Notes under the pieces: model-generated
Databases searched by the model: none
Told to the model about the DNA's origin: nothing
Seen by the model: only the letters and a program-made list of their open reading frames with translations
DNA from: Salvia splendens
Taxonomy: Eukaryota; Streptophyta; Magnoliopsida; Lamiales; Lamiaceae
Length of the DNA stretch: 64,000 nucleotides
Direction: 5' to 3'
NCBI RefSeq assembly: GCF_004379255.2
Contig: NC_056049.1
Coordinates: forward strand, 5,952,001 to 6,016,000
In this document: positions 43,440 through 55,800 of the stretch, piece after piece
Layout: every line of letters starts with the position of its first letter
Position numbering within the stretch: position 1 is the first letter of the stretch
Program-made: the position numbers and the translations under genes

Positions 43440-44638
43440 TGAAGGGGCTGGCAGCGGAAGCGTGCGTAACAAAACGGAGCACATGAATTTGAACTATTTA
43501 GCAGATTATTTAGACAAAATCTATTCGCGTAATTATCACATGTATCATGCTCATAACTTGAATTAAAACATGCTTTAGCACATTAAATTCCTAAAACATG
43601 CTTACTACGGAATTAGCCAATTTACCTCGTTGATTCAATCAAGAATCGATGATGGCTTGCTCCGTCTCCACGTGAAGATCTTCAATACAAGACCTCGGAT
43701 CTTCTGACTGGTGTCCCGGACTATACGCTGATATTTGTGTGGGTAAATCTCACCAACGTACTAGGACTCGAATAATGGAAGACAGAACTCAGCTCACGGA
43801 GGAGAGCACAATATTCGAAAATTCTCTTAAAGGAGGGGGACGAAAATTTTATGAATAAATTATTGTGTTTTCTGTCTCCTTTATTCTCCTATTTATATAA
43901 ATCACATATTGGGCACAGTCAGGGATGTAAGGAAGAATCTGGAACAGGCCTCACCCAATTAGCTTTTTACTAATTAAATTGAACCCACAATTTAATAAAA
44001 CCTCGTTTCGAGCTCCTCTTGTGGATGTTATCAAACGAGACTCTCCTCGCGCACGTTTCAACATAATAACAATCCTAGCACCTCTAGATAATGATCACCA
44101 CTACCCAATATACCTGGATCGTTGGGTTACGAAAAACCCGCACCTTTGGTAAGTCACATTAGTGGATACTCAATATCGTATGCTCAATGCTAACGTACAT
44201 TGATTAAGAAATTAATTCTCAAGACCTCGTCTTTCAGTAGATAGCATAAAGACTCGTCTTGCTGTTAGATCCATTCAGTGCTATACCACACCAACGTCAT
44301 CTTATTTCAATAAGGTTTAGAAATAATCGGACTGACATTGCAACCTTTCGCGATAGGTAGTCTAGGCCTATCTAGGTTGTGAAATTCTTATTTTTCTTTG
44401 TTTAGAACTGACCGTGTTACCTTAAATTGGACGACGCCCACAACCGGTCTACTAAAACAAAGACTTAGACTTTGTTATGTTTGCTCATACATTTAAATAT
44501 GCAATAAACAACCATTAAATGTAAAACATAACAACATTATGACAAAAATAATCTGTTGCATTTATTGGAAAATAACCATTAGAGTTTTACAGTATCCAAT
44601 CACTCGAAAGGTGATTTCTAGTATACAAAACCCTAACA
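43440..44638 (-). repeat. 5' LTR of the nested Copia element (internally deleted)
   Basis: 1199 bp against 1464 bp in the 3' LTR. About 268 bp matching left-LTR positions 36463-36730 is missing, and the break lies at a 4-bp AATA microhomology. The plus-strand sequence runs TGAAGGGGCTGG...CCCTAACA. Confidence 0.92.
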
Positions 44639-44644
44639 GGTGGT

Positions 44645-44756
44645 GATTGTGATTGGGGTTGCTGATGATTATGAATTTGTTGGTGATGTTGTGACTTTGG
44701 TGGATGATTGTGATTGGGGTTGCTGATGTAGTGAATTTGTTGGTGATATGTGCATT
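44645..44756. repeat. 61-bp tandem repeat at the 3' end of the MLE transposase gene
   Basis: GATTGTGATTGGGGTTGCTG recurs at 44645 and 44706, with following sequence ATGAATTTGTTGGTGAT conserved. It is about two copies, outside the coding frame. Confidence 0.75.
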
Positions 44757-44978
44757 CATGATATGTGCATTCATCCTTTTACTAAACACAAAATGCATCA
44801 TTGTTGCAGCATTTACATCCTTTTACAAAACACAAATTGCATCAATTGTTGCATAGTGACAGTCATTTCAAAACACAAAAAATGGCATGATATGTGCATT
44901 CATGTTCCTTCAATAAATGCATCATTCATGCACATTGACAGTCTATCCAAAAAAACACCATGTGCTTCTTCTATACCT

Positions 44979-46456
44979 TCATAATCCTAAGGCTTGGGAT
45001 ATTGACTCCAATCCATGGTTGCTCCCCTGGTCTCTCAGATAAGCTACTGCTTCCATAACCAGTTCCACTAGAACTTCTAGATTCAGTGGAAGTTGATTTG
45101 TCCTCCTTAAATGTGCTTTCCCCATGTGGGGCAGCTTGTATCTGTTCTGACCCTGGACTTTCATAATTTCCATGTAACAGCCTTGAAGACTTATGAAAAC
45201 ATTATCCTAAGTCTCTGGTTGTAATTCATGGAATGATTTCTCAACTGCATTCACTAAGTCATCCACATTATTGCATGCAGTCTGAGTTTGTAGTGACTGT
45301 ATTGCTCTGAACCAACCCAAGTCATTCACATTGGTGTCAGGTGAGTTAGGTGGTTGTTGCACAATTGAGATTGAGAAACCACTTTGTTGTGCAGCTTCTC
45401 TGAAAGCTAGGTCATTGTCTTTGATGTGTGGTCTCGCGTTATCTTGTTGTATCTTGAGAACTTGAGTTGCCCCATCTGGCCACTTGGCTATGATGGCAGG
45501 TAATATCTGTTCTCAATAATGTGACATGCATAAAATCATCATTTGCACAACATTACACTATTTATTAACAGTGTGTCATGAGAATGTAGGCTCACTGGTA
45601 TGTAATGGCTTATGTGCATAAATTAAATGCATTAAAGAGATGCAAACATTACCTTATTGATCAAGCATTCCCTGACCACATCTGTTGTGATACTCTCTAT
45701 GGGTTTTGTCTCCATAGTGCATGCCTGCCTGTTTTTACTTGACCTCTTGGCTGCAACTTGTTTGGTAAAGGGAAAAATTCCAATTTTTCCATCAAACAAC
45801 ACTTCACCATGAACACCAAACAATGGTCTACAAACTGCACACATGAACATTATTTTGGATATGAACTTCTTATTTTTACATGTTCTATGAGGTTCTTGCT
45901 CTCCTGGAGCAAGATAGAATCTCTGAGTTCCTTTAGTCATGTAGAACCACTTTTCATCAATATGTATAGTATTGTGCATATTCCTGAATCTGATTTTGTT
46001 GAGGATTCTGTCAAATTCTAATGATTCAACTGTGAATCTCAGCCGTAACAGCTTGTTTGCAGCTGTTAAGTTGGGTTTAATGGCTGATGTGTGTGGTATA
46101 ATCAGGCCATCCTTAACCCACCTCCATACTGTTGGTTTTGAACAACCTAAACCCACTGCCACTCTCAAGAGGTTGCACCTTTTGGAGAAATGCAAACTCT
46201 TTAACAGATCAACATCCAGATGCAGCCTTTTGGGGTAATGCCTCACTTTTTTTACACTTACCAGTTGAACTGATGTTCCTCGTTGTTGTTGTTTCTTTGC
46301 AGCATTCCACCACCTTGTACAGGTTTGCCGGGAGATTATAAACTTCAGTTGTGCTTCCTTAAGTGTGCCACGAGGAGGTACACCGCCCACACACCTTCCG
46401 ATGATGAATTGGACCACTTGGTTCTTGAATTCTGAGGAATACTCTTGGTGCCCCAT
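44979..46456 (-). pseudogene. MLE transposase (two exons, DD39D, one nonsense codon)
   Basis: Exon 1 is 45653-46456 (268 codons; donor AATAAG|GTAATG) and exon 2 is 44979-45506 (176 codons; acceptor GAACAG|ATATTA). They join in phase 0 to 443 codons. The N-terminal helix-turn-helix region includes CSKPTVWRWVKDG. Catalytic residues are D167 (IHIDEKWFYM), D290 (QQDNARPH) and D330 (NSPDTNVNDLG). The D290-D330 spacing is exactly 39, the plant MLE signature. A TAG at 45207-45209 (codon 368) falls where a Leu is expected, after the catalytic triad. The frame then continues VFISLQGCYMEIMKVQGQNR to a natural stop. TATA (TATAAATA) is at 46547-46554 on the minus strand. A single substitution separates it from an intact gene, so inactivation is recent or the last 75 residues are dispensable. 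Confidence 0.88.
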
Positions 46457-47306
46457 TTATGAGCATTTAAAAGACTTCAACAGCCAAGGAAAACATTTAC
46501 TCCATTTGTTGGTTGAGATTTTTAATGTTTGAAGTTGGTGGAATAGTATTTATAGCAGTGAATGTGAAGTGGCGCCAGTTTCAAATTAATTCCCCCTTTG
46601 TAAATTGAATGTACTGTTACAGCTCCTTTTGTTTTCTCTGCTTTGTAAATTGAGTGCAATTAATGTGAAGTGCACTTACTGTGTAAGTGGCGCCACATTC
46701 AATTTAATTCCCCCCCTTTATAAATTTAATGTATTGTTACCGTACCAATGGATGAATAAAAAAGAATTTGCTTTCTACTCTACTCTCTAGCATATGTGTT
46801 CTCTGCTCTCTCTCTCTCGAAAATTCATCATTTATTTTTTGGCAGATTTGGTTAATTAACAAAAGAATAAACAATTTATAAATTTGAATTTGTTGTGCAA
46901 ATAGTGTTTACTTTAAATAAAAAGTTCAAATGAATAATGAAATCCAAATTCAAAAAGTCCAACTACTTTTTCTACTTTATTCTACTTAATCCACTAAACA
47001 TCATTTTCTTAGACTCCGTGCCCAAAAGTTCCGCCTCAACTGTAGAGGAATGGAGGGAGTAATAAATAGTGAATAAATAGTAAAGTAAATGAGAGAATAA
47101 TGTTGATAATAGTCTTATCTACATTATTTTCTTTCTTACTTTACTATTTATTTTCATTTTTTCTAAAACGGGTGCTGAAATGAAATGATTCAACTACATT
47201 GAAACGAAGTGAGTAGTTAAAGTGGAGAAATGTTAATTTCTTCTCACTCAAATTCTACATTATTCTCTATTTTACTTTACTTTCTCTTCGCTTTAACTAT
47301 TTATTA

Positions 47307-47605
47307 CTCCTTCCGTATTCAAAAAATAGAAACATTTGAAATGATACATGTTTTAATGCACAATTGGTAAAGTAAGAGAGAGGAAAAGAAAAATGCATAG
47401 GTTTTAATGACACATGTTTTAATGCACAATTGGTAAAGTAAGAGAAAGGAAAAGAAAAATGAGTAAAGTAAGAGAGATGAAGAGAAAAATTAGTGAAAGT
47501 AAAGTTAATAGATTGTCGGGTCCATATCCTAAAATAGAAAGATTCTAAAGTTTCTATTTTTAAGTAATGACTCAAAATAGAAATAGTTGCTATTTTTAAA
47601 GGGGG
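47307..47605. mobile_element. Probable Stowaway-like MITE
   Basis: The left end CTCCTTCCGTATTCAAAAAATAGAAAC and right end TAGTTGCTATTTTTAAAGGGGG are partly inverse, with TA outside (47305-47306 and 47606-47607). Inside is a tandem duplication of about 66 bp (CATGTTTTAATGCACAATTG at 47347 and 47415). Confidence 0.5.
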
Positions 47606-47927
47606 TATTATTTTCTCATTACAACGACCAAAAAGAATTCAATCACATGAGCAGAAACGAAGGGGTATATAAAAGTACAACTCCCCCTCCATTAACCTTT
47701 ACCCACTCACTTTCCACTATTTTTATTAAAGCATGTGCCATGTGAAATATGGGCTTATAATCGTAGACCAAGGGAGTATTTTCTATGAACTTTTAAAATT
47801 GGATGTCAAAATCATGAACTTATATTTTGTAATGACGTATAATTATTTTTTTCCAAACTAGGGGAAAATTCTCTATAAATAATAAGTGATGATTTTACGG
47901 ACCAAATTTTAAGTTTATTAGAAAATA

Positions 47928-48158
47928 CTTCATTCGTCCCAATTAAGTTGAGTTATATTCATTTTTAGGATGTCCCAACTAAGTTGAGTAATTTTGTTTT
48001 TTGAATAAAAACAAAACATCTAATCACTCTTACTTTTTTCCATCACCTACTTTACTATCTCTATATCTTTCTTACTTTATTCATCTCTCTTATTTTTCAA
48101 CACAATTTCTTAATCTCCTTGCCCAAAAGTTTTGTATCAACTTAGTTGATAGAGGGAG
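47928..48158. mobile_element. Stowaway MITE (first of a four-element cluster)
   Basis: 231 bp, left CTTCATTCGTCCCAATTAAG, right CTTAGTTGATAGAGGGAG, TA at 47926-47927 and 48159-48160. The subterminal region matches the family at 2258-2490. Confidence 0.82.
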
Positions 48159-48182
48159 TACTAAATTAGGCAAAAGTATGTA

Positions 48183-48415
48183 CTCCCTTCGTCCCTCTGT
48201 AGTAGATGTGTTTCATTTTCAGCACTCGTTTTGGAAAAATGATAATAAATAATTAAAATAGAGAAAATGTAAAATAAGAGAAAGATTAATATAGAGAAAG
48301 ACTCTTAACTATATTATTATCTTTTTTACTTTACTTTCACTTTAACTATTTATTATAATTTTTCCAAATTGAATGCTCAAAATGAAACGCCTCTACTACA
48401 GAGGGACGGAGGAAG
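48183..48415. mobile_element. Stowaway MITE (second of the cluster)
   Basis: 233 bp, left CTCCCTTCGTCCCTCTGTAG, right CTACAGAGGGACGGAGGAAG, TA on both sides (48181-48182 and 48416-48417). It is a different subfamily from its neighbours. Confidence 0.9.
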
Positions 48416-48503
48416 TATTATTATAGACCAATAATATTATTTAAAATTTATTATGTATCATTTCCTATACAAATTTTTTATTTTAAACGGTATTTATTTC
48501 ATA

Positions 48504-48728
48504 CTCCTTCCGTCTCAAGGAATCACATTCCTCTTTAGGATGTCCCAACTAAGTCGAGTCATTTCATTTTTTAATAAAAAACAAATATTCAATCACTCTT
48601 ACTTTATTCTACTATCTATTTTACTCTCTCTTTATCTTTCCTATTTTATTCCTCTCTCCTACTTTTCAACATAATTTATTAATCTCTGTGCCAAAAGTTA
48701 TGTTTCAACTTAGTTGGGACGGAAGGAT
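48504..48728. mobile_element. Stowaway MITE (third of the cluster)
   Basis: 225 bp, left CTCCTTCCGTCTCAAGG, right TTAGTTGGGACGGAAGGAT, TA at 48502-48503 and 48729-48730. Confidence 0.82.
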
Positions 48729-48788
48729 TATTTAATTTTGTCAAATGTGTGTAACCAAATAATTCATGTGTTTTAATACTAAAATATA

Positions 48789-49029
48789 CTCCCTTCGTCC
48801 CAAGATAAGCGAGTCGTATTCCTTTTTGGGATGTCCCACTATAAGTGAGCTATTTCTCTTTTTAGCAAACAATATTCTCTCTTACTTTATTCTCCACCTG
48901 CTTTATTCTCTTTGCTCCTCTACTTTTGTCTCCCTCATACTCTACTCTCTTCATTTTAACTATTTAAATGTCAATTCCTTAAATCTCGTACCCAAAAGAA
49001 GTGTTTCACTTATCTTGAGACGGATGAAG
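48789..49029. mobile_element. Stowaway MITE (fourth of the cluster)
   Basis: 241 bp, left CTCCCTTCGTCCCAAGATAAG, right CTTATCTTGAGACGGATGAAG, TA at 48787-48788 and 49030-49031. Confidence 0.88.
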
Positions 49030-49115
49030 TAGTAATATCATAGTCAAAATCATATTCATTCATGTAATTAATATTAGATGTCAAAAAAGATTAGTACGTG
49101 AAGCAAATAATTTAA

Positions 49116-49943
49116 GGCCATTTACAACGTTGTTGCTATACCGTTCCTTAAACTACTATTTGCGGGCTCCACTGTACTTTTTAACTCCATTTCTTAACTA
49201 AGGAACGAAACCTCCGTCCCTTAACCATTCCTTATCCGTCCCTTAACCATTCCTTAAATTACTATTCATTCAATTTCATTTTTTAATTTTATTTCCAACC
49301 AAATTCAATTAATAAAAAACACACTTCATTAAATAAAATAAACTTACAACATAAAATTCGTAAAAAAAACATAATTTAATAATTTCCTAAAAATAAAAGT
49401 ACACAATTTAATAATTTCATCCGCCAAAGTTTGCCCAAATGACGCATTTGTTCAAAATGATCCATTTAAATTTAGGAGAAGAAAAACAGAGTTGATTTCA
49501 GATGAAAATTGAGGTGGAAATAGAGAGGATTTGAGAGGAATAGATGTGTGTTTGTGAGTAAAATGAGTATGAAATAGGAGTATTTATAGAGTTTAGGGAT
49601 TAAAAAAAATAAAATTAAAAATTAAAACGGAAAAAAATGGTAACATTACCGTTGCAAAAAAATTTTTATTTAAATTCGATTTTTTTTTTAAAAAAATGAA
49701 TTATTGCGTCACTGTGACGAAACCCGCCCGCGGGCCAGCGAGTGGGCGTCACGCATGGCCTGGGAGCTGGCCACGTCGCCTCGGCGCGTGGCGAGAGGTC
49801 GCGTGCTGCGTCCCGCGGTAGCGGTCCACGGGACGAGCTGGGAACGGGATGGGGACGGAACGGCCGGCTGCAACGCGTTTCTCCGCGGTTTCGTTCCTGA
49901 GGAACGAAACGCGGGCCGGCCACGCCACCCGTTGCGGATGCCC
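49116..49943. mobile_element. PIF/Harbinger-type non-autonomous element
   Basis: About 828 bp. The left terminus GGCCATTTACAACG and the inverse of the right terminus GGGCATCCGCAACG match at most positions. The 3-bp flanks TAA and CAA are near-identical rather than perfect. The layout repeats that of the other Harbinger derivatives: AT-rich body with a transposase-leader-like segment (TATTTATAGA at about 49579), then a GC-rich right end from 49720 on. A hairpin near 49880-49910 reads CGTTTC...GTTCCTGAGGAAC...GAAACG. Confidence 0.65.
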
Positions 49944-50774
49944 CAAGAGTATGTTAAATTTAAATAATAAATATATACTGCCATAATTATCATTTAACAC
50001 TACCAAATTTAACTATGTAGTGTGTTAGTTACTAGTATACTGCTGTAATTAATTAATAATAAATCAATGACTTCTTTTTTCTAAAATGATAGTGTTATCC
50101 AAATTATAGTAAAGATAAATTAGTCTTAAATTATATCATGAAAATGGAGCTAAATTAAAGAGTATTACGTAGTATAAATTTATCTTTTCTCACAATTAGA
50201 CTAACAGGCTTTGTAAAGTTAATTGGTCCACAAATATCACAAACTTTTGATATAGTTTGATATTTATCACGAAATTAAAATTTAAATTTGTATAAAAATC
50301 ATGAATTTATCCTTTGCAGTGAGTTTCTATAAGATCAGAAAAAAATGATTCAATGAAAAATTCACTACAAATCCTAAGTTTATAATTTTTTTATCACTTT
50401 TAAAATTTGTGGAAATACTAAATTCTAATAAAAGTTTATGATTTTATGAGCTAAAATTCCAAAATAAAATATAGTAGTAGTATTTATTTCTTAACCAACC
50501 GCCTAAATAATTTTTAGGTCCATCAATAAGCCCAATTAGTGATGAACAAAATATTCAATCGCTAACGCTGAAAATTTTAAAAATATTATTTCAGATTCTC
50601 GTACATCTTACCTTCTCTTATTTGTCTTTTTTCATATTCTGTCTAACTCGATTTCTACAATTTTTTCCTATACTATTTCAATCTTACCATGTTATTTCAT
50701 AGAATCGGAATAGTATCTTTGCCTATAGCCATCTCGCCTCGCTATCTTTTCGTTATCTAAAGGTATAATCTGTA

Positions 50775-50990
50775 CACCATCCGTCCCCCATTAATTATCA
50801 CCATTTCCTTTTTTATACGTCTTCTATAATTGACACTCTTACTTTTGGTAATGGATCTCACATTCTATCAACTCATTTCACTCACATTTTATTATAAAAT
50901 AAATATATAAAAGTAGGACCACATTCCACTAACTTTTTCAACCACTTTTCACTAGATTTCTTAAAACTCGTGTCAAGTCAAACAATATCA
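50775..50990. mobile_element. Stowaway MITE fragment
   Basis: The left terminus CACCATCCGTCCCCCATTAA follows TA. A right terminus is not recognisable, so the right boundary is approximate. Confidence 0.4.
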
Positions 50991-51128
50991 ATTAATTGAA
51001 AATATTACATATTTGTATTAATTTAGAATAATTTCATGCTATAGGATAGTAAAATGAATAAAGTTACTTGATTTATTTACTTCAGCATATGCATCCGTGT
51101 GCTCGACCGATAGCGATCTTTTAGCAAG

Positions 51129-51332
51129 ATGGACAAGTTCTTCAAGCTGCGATTTCGAGAAGAGTGTGAGAAAATATATGCCTAAATGGAAGAGAAAATT
51201 AGAAAAATAGAGGAAGCGCCGGATAAGAAAAGGGATTTGCTCATGGACCAGATAAAGGAAAAAATGAAGATCCTGTTTAGTAGTAAAAAATTTGGTGAAC
51301 TAGACTTTGACTTGAGCATTTTGAACTCATAA
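51129..51332 (+). pseudogene. Short charged ORF with one internal stop, unknown family
   Basis: The frame from ATG 51129 (MDKFFKLRFREECEKIYA) has one TAA at 51183-51185. It then restarts at once with ATG and stays open: MEEKIRKIEEAPDKKRDLLM and on to LDFDLSILNS, stop at 51330-51332. The composition is Lys/Glu-rich and helical, more protein-like than surrounding AT-rich DNA. I do not recognise it; a transposon remnant is plausible given the repeats to its right. Confidence 0.35.
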
Positions 51333-51642
51333 CTTTGTAAAACAATTTAGTTCTTGCATTTGAATTCTACTGGACATTTTAATACTATTTTAATTTATTT
51401 ATTTTATTCATATTTTTAGTTTAATGTTATTTTAATTTAAGTTTATTTTTGAGTAACAATTTAAAATGAAACTGAAATAATAAAGAATATAGTAATGAAT
51501 AATATGAAAAATCACATAATACTGAGCACTTATGTGCTTAGAATATAACATGAACGATTAGAACCTTTCATAGCTAGCACCAAATTGAGCTGGCATTTTT
51601 TAAAAACCTATTAGTGCTCGCATTATTCCGAGCACACACAGG

Positions 51643-52231
51643 TAGGGATGTCAGTGTAGCCCGCAACCTGTGAGCTGGCTGAATAACACGCAAAATTTAT
51701 AGGGTTAGGGCTGGAAATTTCTAGCCGGATAAAATTAAAACCGATTAGCCCGCAACCCGTTAGAGCCACACCCAAAAACCTGGTGGACTGGCCCGATAAC
51801 CCGATAAAATTTTTATAATTATATTTTTAACTCTTAATTCGACACTTCAATGATTAATTTTATAATATAGATAACTAAAAAAATAACTTTCAATTTATAT
51901 TAAATATATAAATTATATATTGAATTTTTATTAATATAATAATTGATAAATAAATTAATTTCACTAAAAAAATTAAATTTCTAAAACATGTATTAAAATT
52001 TCACGAAATATCTCAAATATTAGTATTTGATCATGTTTATGATTGAGTTTAAACATATATCTCAAATTTATCACAATTAAATATTTTACATTTTATGAAT
52101 GTAACTAATTTTCATCATTATTTATTGGATTGATCGCATGTTAATCTTATCGGTTAACCCGCACCCGATTAACCTGCAATCAGAGTACGGTTGGCCCGAA
52201 ACCCGGTGGGCCAGCCTGATTGACATCCCTA
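51643..52231. mobile_element. Non-autonomous hAT element (MITE)
   Basis: The 589-bp element has termini TAGGGATGTC and GACATCCCTA and a perfect 8-bp TSD CACACAGG (51635-51642 and 52232-52239). Its core (AATATCTCAAATATTAGTAT, GATTGATCGCATGTTAAT) is the reverse complement of the core of 616-1347, so the two are members of one family. Confidence 0.93.
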
Positions 52232-52899
52232 CACACAGGTCTAGGAAGGAGCAGACAGGTGAAATATGAACACAAATTGGTGCTTGAAAATTTTGAGAAC
52301 TTTGGTGCTCGGAATTTCGCCTAAAGGAGTTGACTACTTTTCCGAGCACTTTTTGGATGCTCGGAAAAGATAGTGTTCTGTTCGAAAAAGTGCTTGGTCA
52401 TAATTTCGACGAAACAAATGGCGAGCACCCTCTGTGCTCGGAAAATGCTATATTTCCTAGCACTTTGGCGGTTTTTCTAGCATATTGGTGATAGGTAAAT
52501 GGAGGTTTTTTTTGTAGCTTTAATTTGTTCCAACTACAATGCTACAATACTGATTTCTTTCATTTCTATCAGCTTTTCACTTTCTTTATGTCGTGTTGTG
52601 ACATTGATTTGTTCCGACTATGATGCTACAATATATAATACTACTATACATTGGGATTCTTGAATAAAAACCACTTACAATAACACTTGTAAACAATCAT
52701 ACAATTATACTACAATATCTTCAGACTATTTTAATTTTTATGGCTACCTTATAAAAAAAAAATAGAAGGCGCAGGCCCAATATCAATAACAGTCCCGATC
52801 TCAATGACAGGCCCATGTTCACCAGGATTAAGGCCATAATTTTTTAATAAATAAAATAATAATAAAAAAATGAAATTCGGAAAACAAAAGCAAGAAGAA

Positions 52900-55800
52900 A
52901 ATAAGAATCTGGCATCTTCTTTCTCTGATCAACAAATTTTTACCAGAAGTGCCCTCAATCAACCAATCATCATTGCATACCATTTCTTCTCTCTAAACTC
53001 TTCCCCTCCTATCATCTGGTCACTTTACTTTTCTCTCTCTCTCTCTCTCTCTTTCAATCTCTATGCTCATGTTTGTGTCAATTGCCCTAGGATTTTGAAT
53101 CTTCCCCAATTTAACTTTACCCACCGTTTCTCATCGATCCAAATAATTATCTGCAGGTATTGGAACCTCTTCTTCCCCTCATATTGGTGTCGCTGTTGGT
53201 CGGAAGTTTCTTTCAATTTTATTGGTCATTGAGCGAAATCGGTGAACTTCGTGTGGTATAGGTATAGATTCCTTGCATTTCTCTTCAATAGTTGCAGCTC
53301 AATTGGAAGTATTATGATTTATGAGCACTAATGAGAAATATTATCTTCTCGAACATTGAGACAGAACTCTTTTTTTTTTTCCTGCTTGCGTGAATGTGCA
53401 ATTGCTTCTGTGGTTTATAAGGCTTCTGAGACCGTTAACTTTGTTATGAATGTTGAGTGCTGTAGGCTCAGAACATTGCGAAGGGTGTTGTGGCATTCTC
53501 AACATTTTCTTTTTCTTTTTACTAATTTTTGGTTTTGGAGGATCTGATTTAATTTAGACTAGTTTAGGATTCATGAACTGTCTGTAAATGGTGATTTATT
53601 TTGTTATAGTTTGGGCATGTTCTATATAAGAGTGATCCTATGATTTTTTTTTTCGTATTCGCGTCAATTGTTTCCACCTACATTTCAGTTTGCCTTTACA
53701 GTTCGGTAAGTTCTGAAGTTAAGGGCTGGAAATGCCTGGTTCTTGTTTTCCGAATAAATCCAGTTCAGAAAGTAATATTCACTTGCATGATTGATTATTT
53801 GATTTTCTACAATGGGTCCTCCTTCCACTAACTTTCTTCATGACAAAAATTGCAAATGTTGTTTATCTTGTTCTTCTGAATATGTAACTGAACATTGAGT
53901 TATTATAAAATAAATTGAAAATATTTTGTTTTGGTGTACATAAAATTCATAGGTGGTGTGAATTTGAACTAAAATTATGAAAATTAAGGGTTATTATAGA
54001 TGTTTGGTTGAAAACAATGACACTGTGGATCATTTTGTATATCTCATCCTTGAGTATTCTGGTAAGTACTATAATATCCTTATGTCTAGTTAACAAAGTA
54101 TTGTGGATGTTCTGGGTTGGAATCAGTGACACATGAAGTTTGGATCGTATTGTAGTATAATCTTTATGCTTCACTATGTATGGGAAATACTATATACCAT
54201 ATGTCTAGAACCACAAAAAACACTTAATCATTGCCAAGAATCCAAGTACATCAAATTTTTCTTGAAGACTTACATCACTTATGCTCTCAGCCTAGAACTT
54301 TTCTTCCTCATCAAACCATTCAAGATCAAACATCTTGAATTCTACTACAGAGTTGATTACCACTACCTCTGCTCCATTCTAAGTCAAACATTTCTTTGCT
54401 CGGCACAAGATTTTATCAGAAATTAAGATTTTTATGTGCAACATTGTGTACTCTACAAACTAAGTCTGTACAATTATTATGACTGTACTTTCTGATACGT
54501 CATATCATAGTGAGCAGTGATTCAGTAGACTATGCAAAGATGAGTAAGGTATTCTTGAAGATGTTACTGTAAGTTAGTTTAGTTAATTGGTTATCCAAAA
54601 TAGTTTTTGCACCACTAATATAGAAGGCACAGATACAGATTATTAATTGTTACTATATGAAAAGAAAAGAATGGTAAATCATGGACATGGGACATTTATT
54701 AAAGGATCCTTTGACAGAAGAGTCTCATAAACCCCATGTGACCAGAAAGTTCCATTTTCATGATGGGGCTGACTTAAGCATGACTTGGCTTTGCTACTTG
54801 TTCCATTACTTATTTAATCAATCATAAGTGTAATATTATATTCTAATCCTGTATTTGGTATTTTTAGTGCTTGATCCGTGAATATTTCTGATTATGTTTT
54901 TAACACATTTTGTATTTTACGAGGTATACCATGTTGTGCAACACCAGATTTCAGATTTTAAGATAAAATCTTTCAAATGCGAAACTAAATGGGCTGAAAA
55001 TTCTGAAGTGTTATGTTATCTGACATCCTGTTTTTTTTTTCACCAAAAAGAGAAAAGAGTCGCGTCCTATTCTTATTAGAACAAAGAGTCATGTTCTCTT
55101 ATTTATTACTTAATGCATTTGGTTTGCACCCTAGGCTAATTGAAAGAAGCTTGCTGATCCGTCGCCGAAACTTTGTACTGAGCTGACCTTCTTCATCTGA
55201 AGCTTGGTTAAGGATTTAACTAAGCACAGCTTGGAAGCTATTAAGTCAAAACAGTATTATCCCATTATTAGAAGTTAGTTGGAATGACACTAATAGAGTT
55301 CAAGGCATGCAGCATTTTAGGAAGTCCTGGATTACACTAAGCATTTTGTTCTTTTATCTCCTGACATTTTTCCTCCCTATGTGTTGGGTAGCATGCTTCT
55401 GGCATTTGTGGGAATGAAATGATATCACCTGGGCATAGGCCTTAAGTGGTCTCACCAAATCAATGCTCATTGTGTCTATACTAACATTGACTGGTGAACC
55501 CATTCGTCTATTTGTTTAGTTCTCTATGATGCTAGATGTGGTATCTTAATGTTATTGTCATTGTACGTATATTAAAGAGTCGACTTATGGCTATCTGAAC
55601 TTAACTTGTTATTTTTTTTTTAGGTGGCACTCATTTTATCGAGATATCTCAATCGGTTTAAACCCAAGCTTTTGGTAATGGAGTTAAATTCCATCAAGGA
55701 TGCTTTTGACCGTGTTACAAAGAAGCAAAAGCTCTCATCCTCAAAATCTCAAGAAGTAATTGAACAGATCGGGCAAGAAATAGAAAAGGCTTTTTTGAGA

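Larger units (their letters stand above)
35909..44638 (-). mobile_element. Second Copia LTR retrotransposon, nested in the MLE
   Basis: 8730 bp with TSD GGTGG (35904-35908 and 44639-44643). It is oriented minus, with the 5' LTR on the right. The LTRs differ at several sites (for example GCATGCG/GCGTGCG and GTGAATATC/GTGAAGATC) and in length, so it is older than the Copia element in WDR5. It has an initiator-Met PBS, a polypurine tract AAGTGGGAG beside the 3' LTR, and a defective gag with an open pol. Confidence 0.96.
34782..47059 (-). mobile_element. Full-length mariner-like element (MLE), split by a nested Copia element
   Basis: The left terminus CTCCCTCTGTTCCTCTACAG and the inverse of the right terminus, CTCCCTCCATTCCTCTACAG, continue matching through GTTGAG. 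TA lies outside both ends (34780-34781 and 47060-47061). Removing the nested Copia and its duplicated 5 bp leaves about 3.54 kb, a normal length for a plant MLE. The transposase gene is on the minus strand near the right end. The left part carries a GC-rich plus-strand coding-like segment. Confidence 0.88.
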
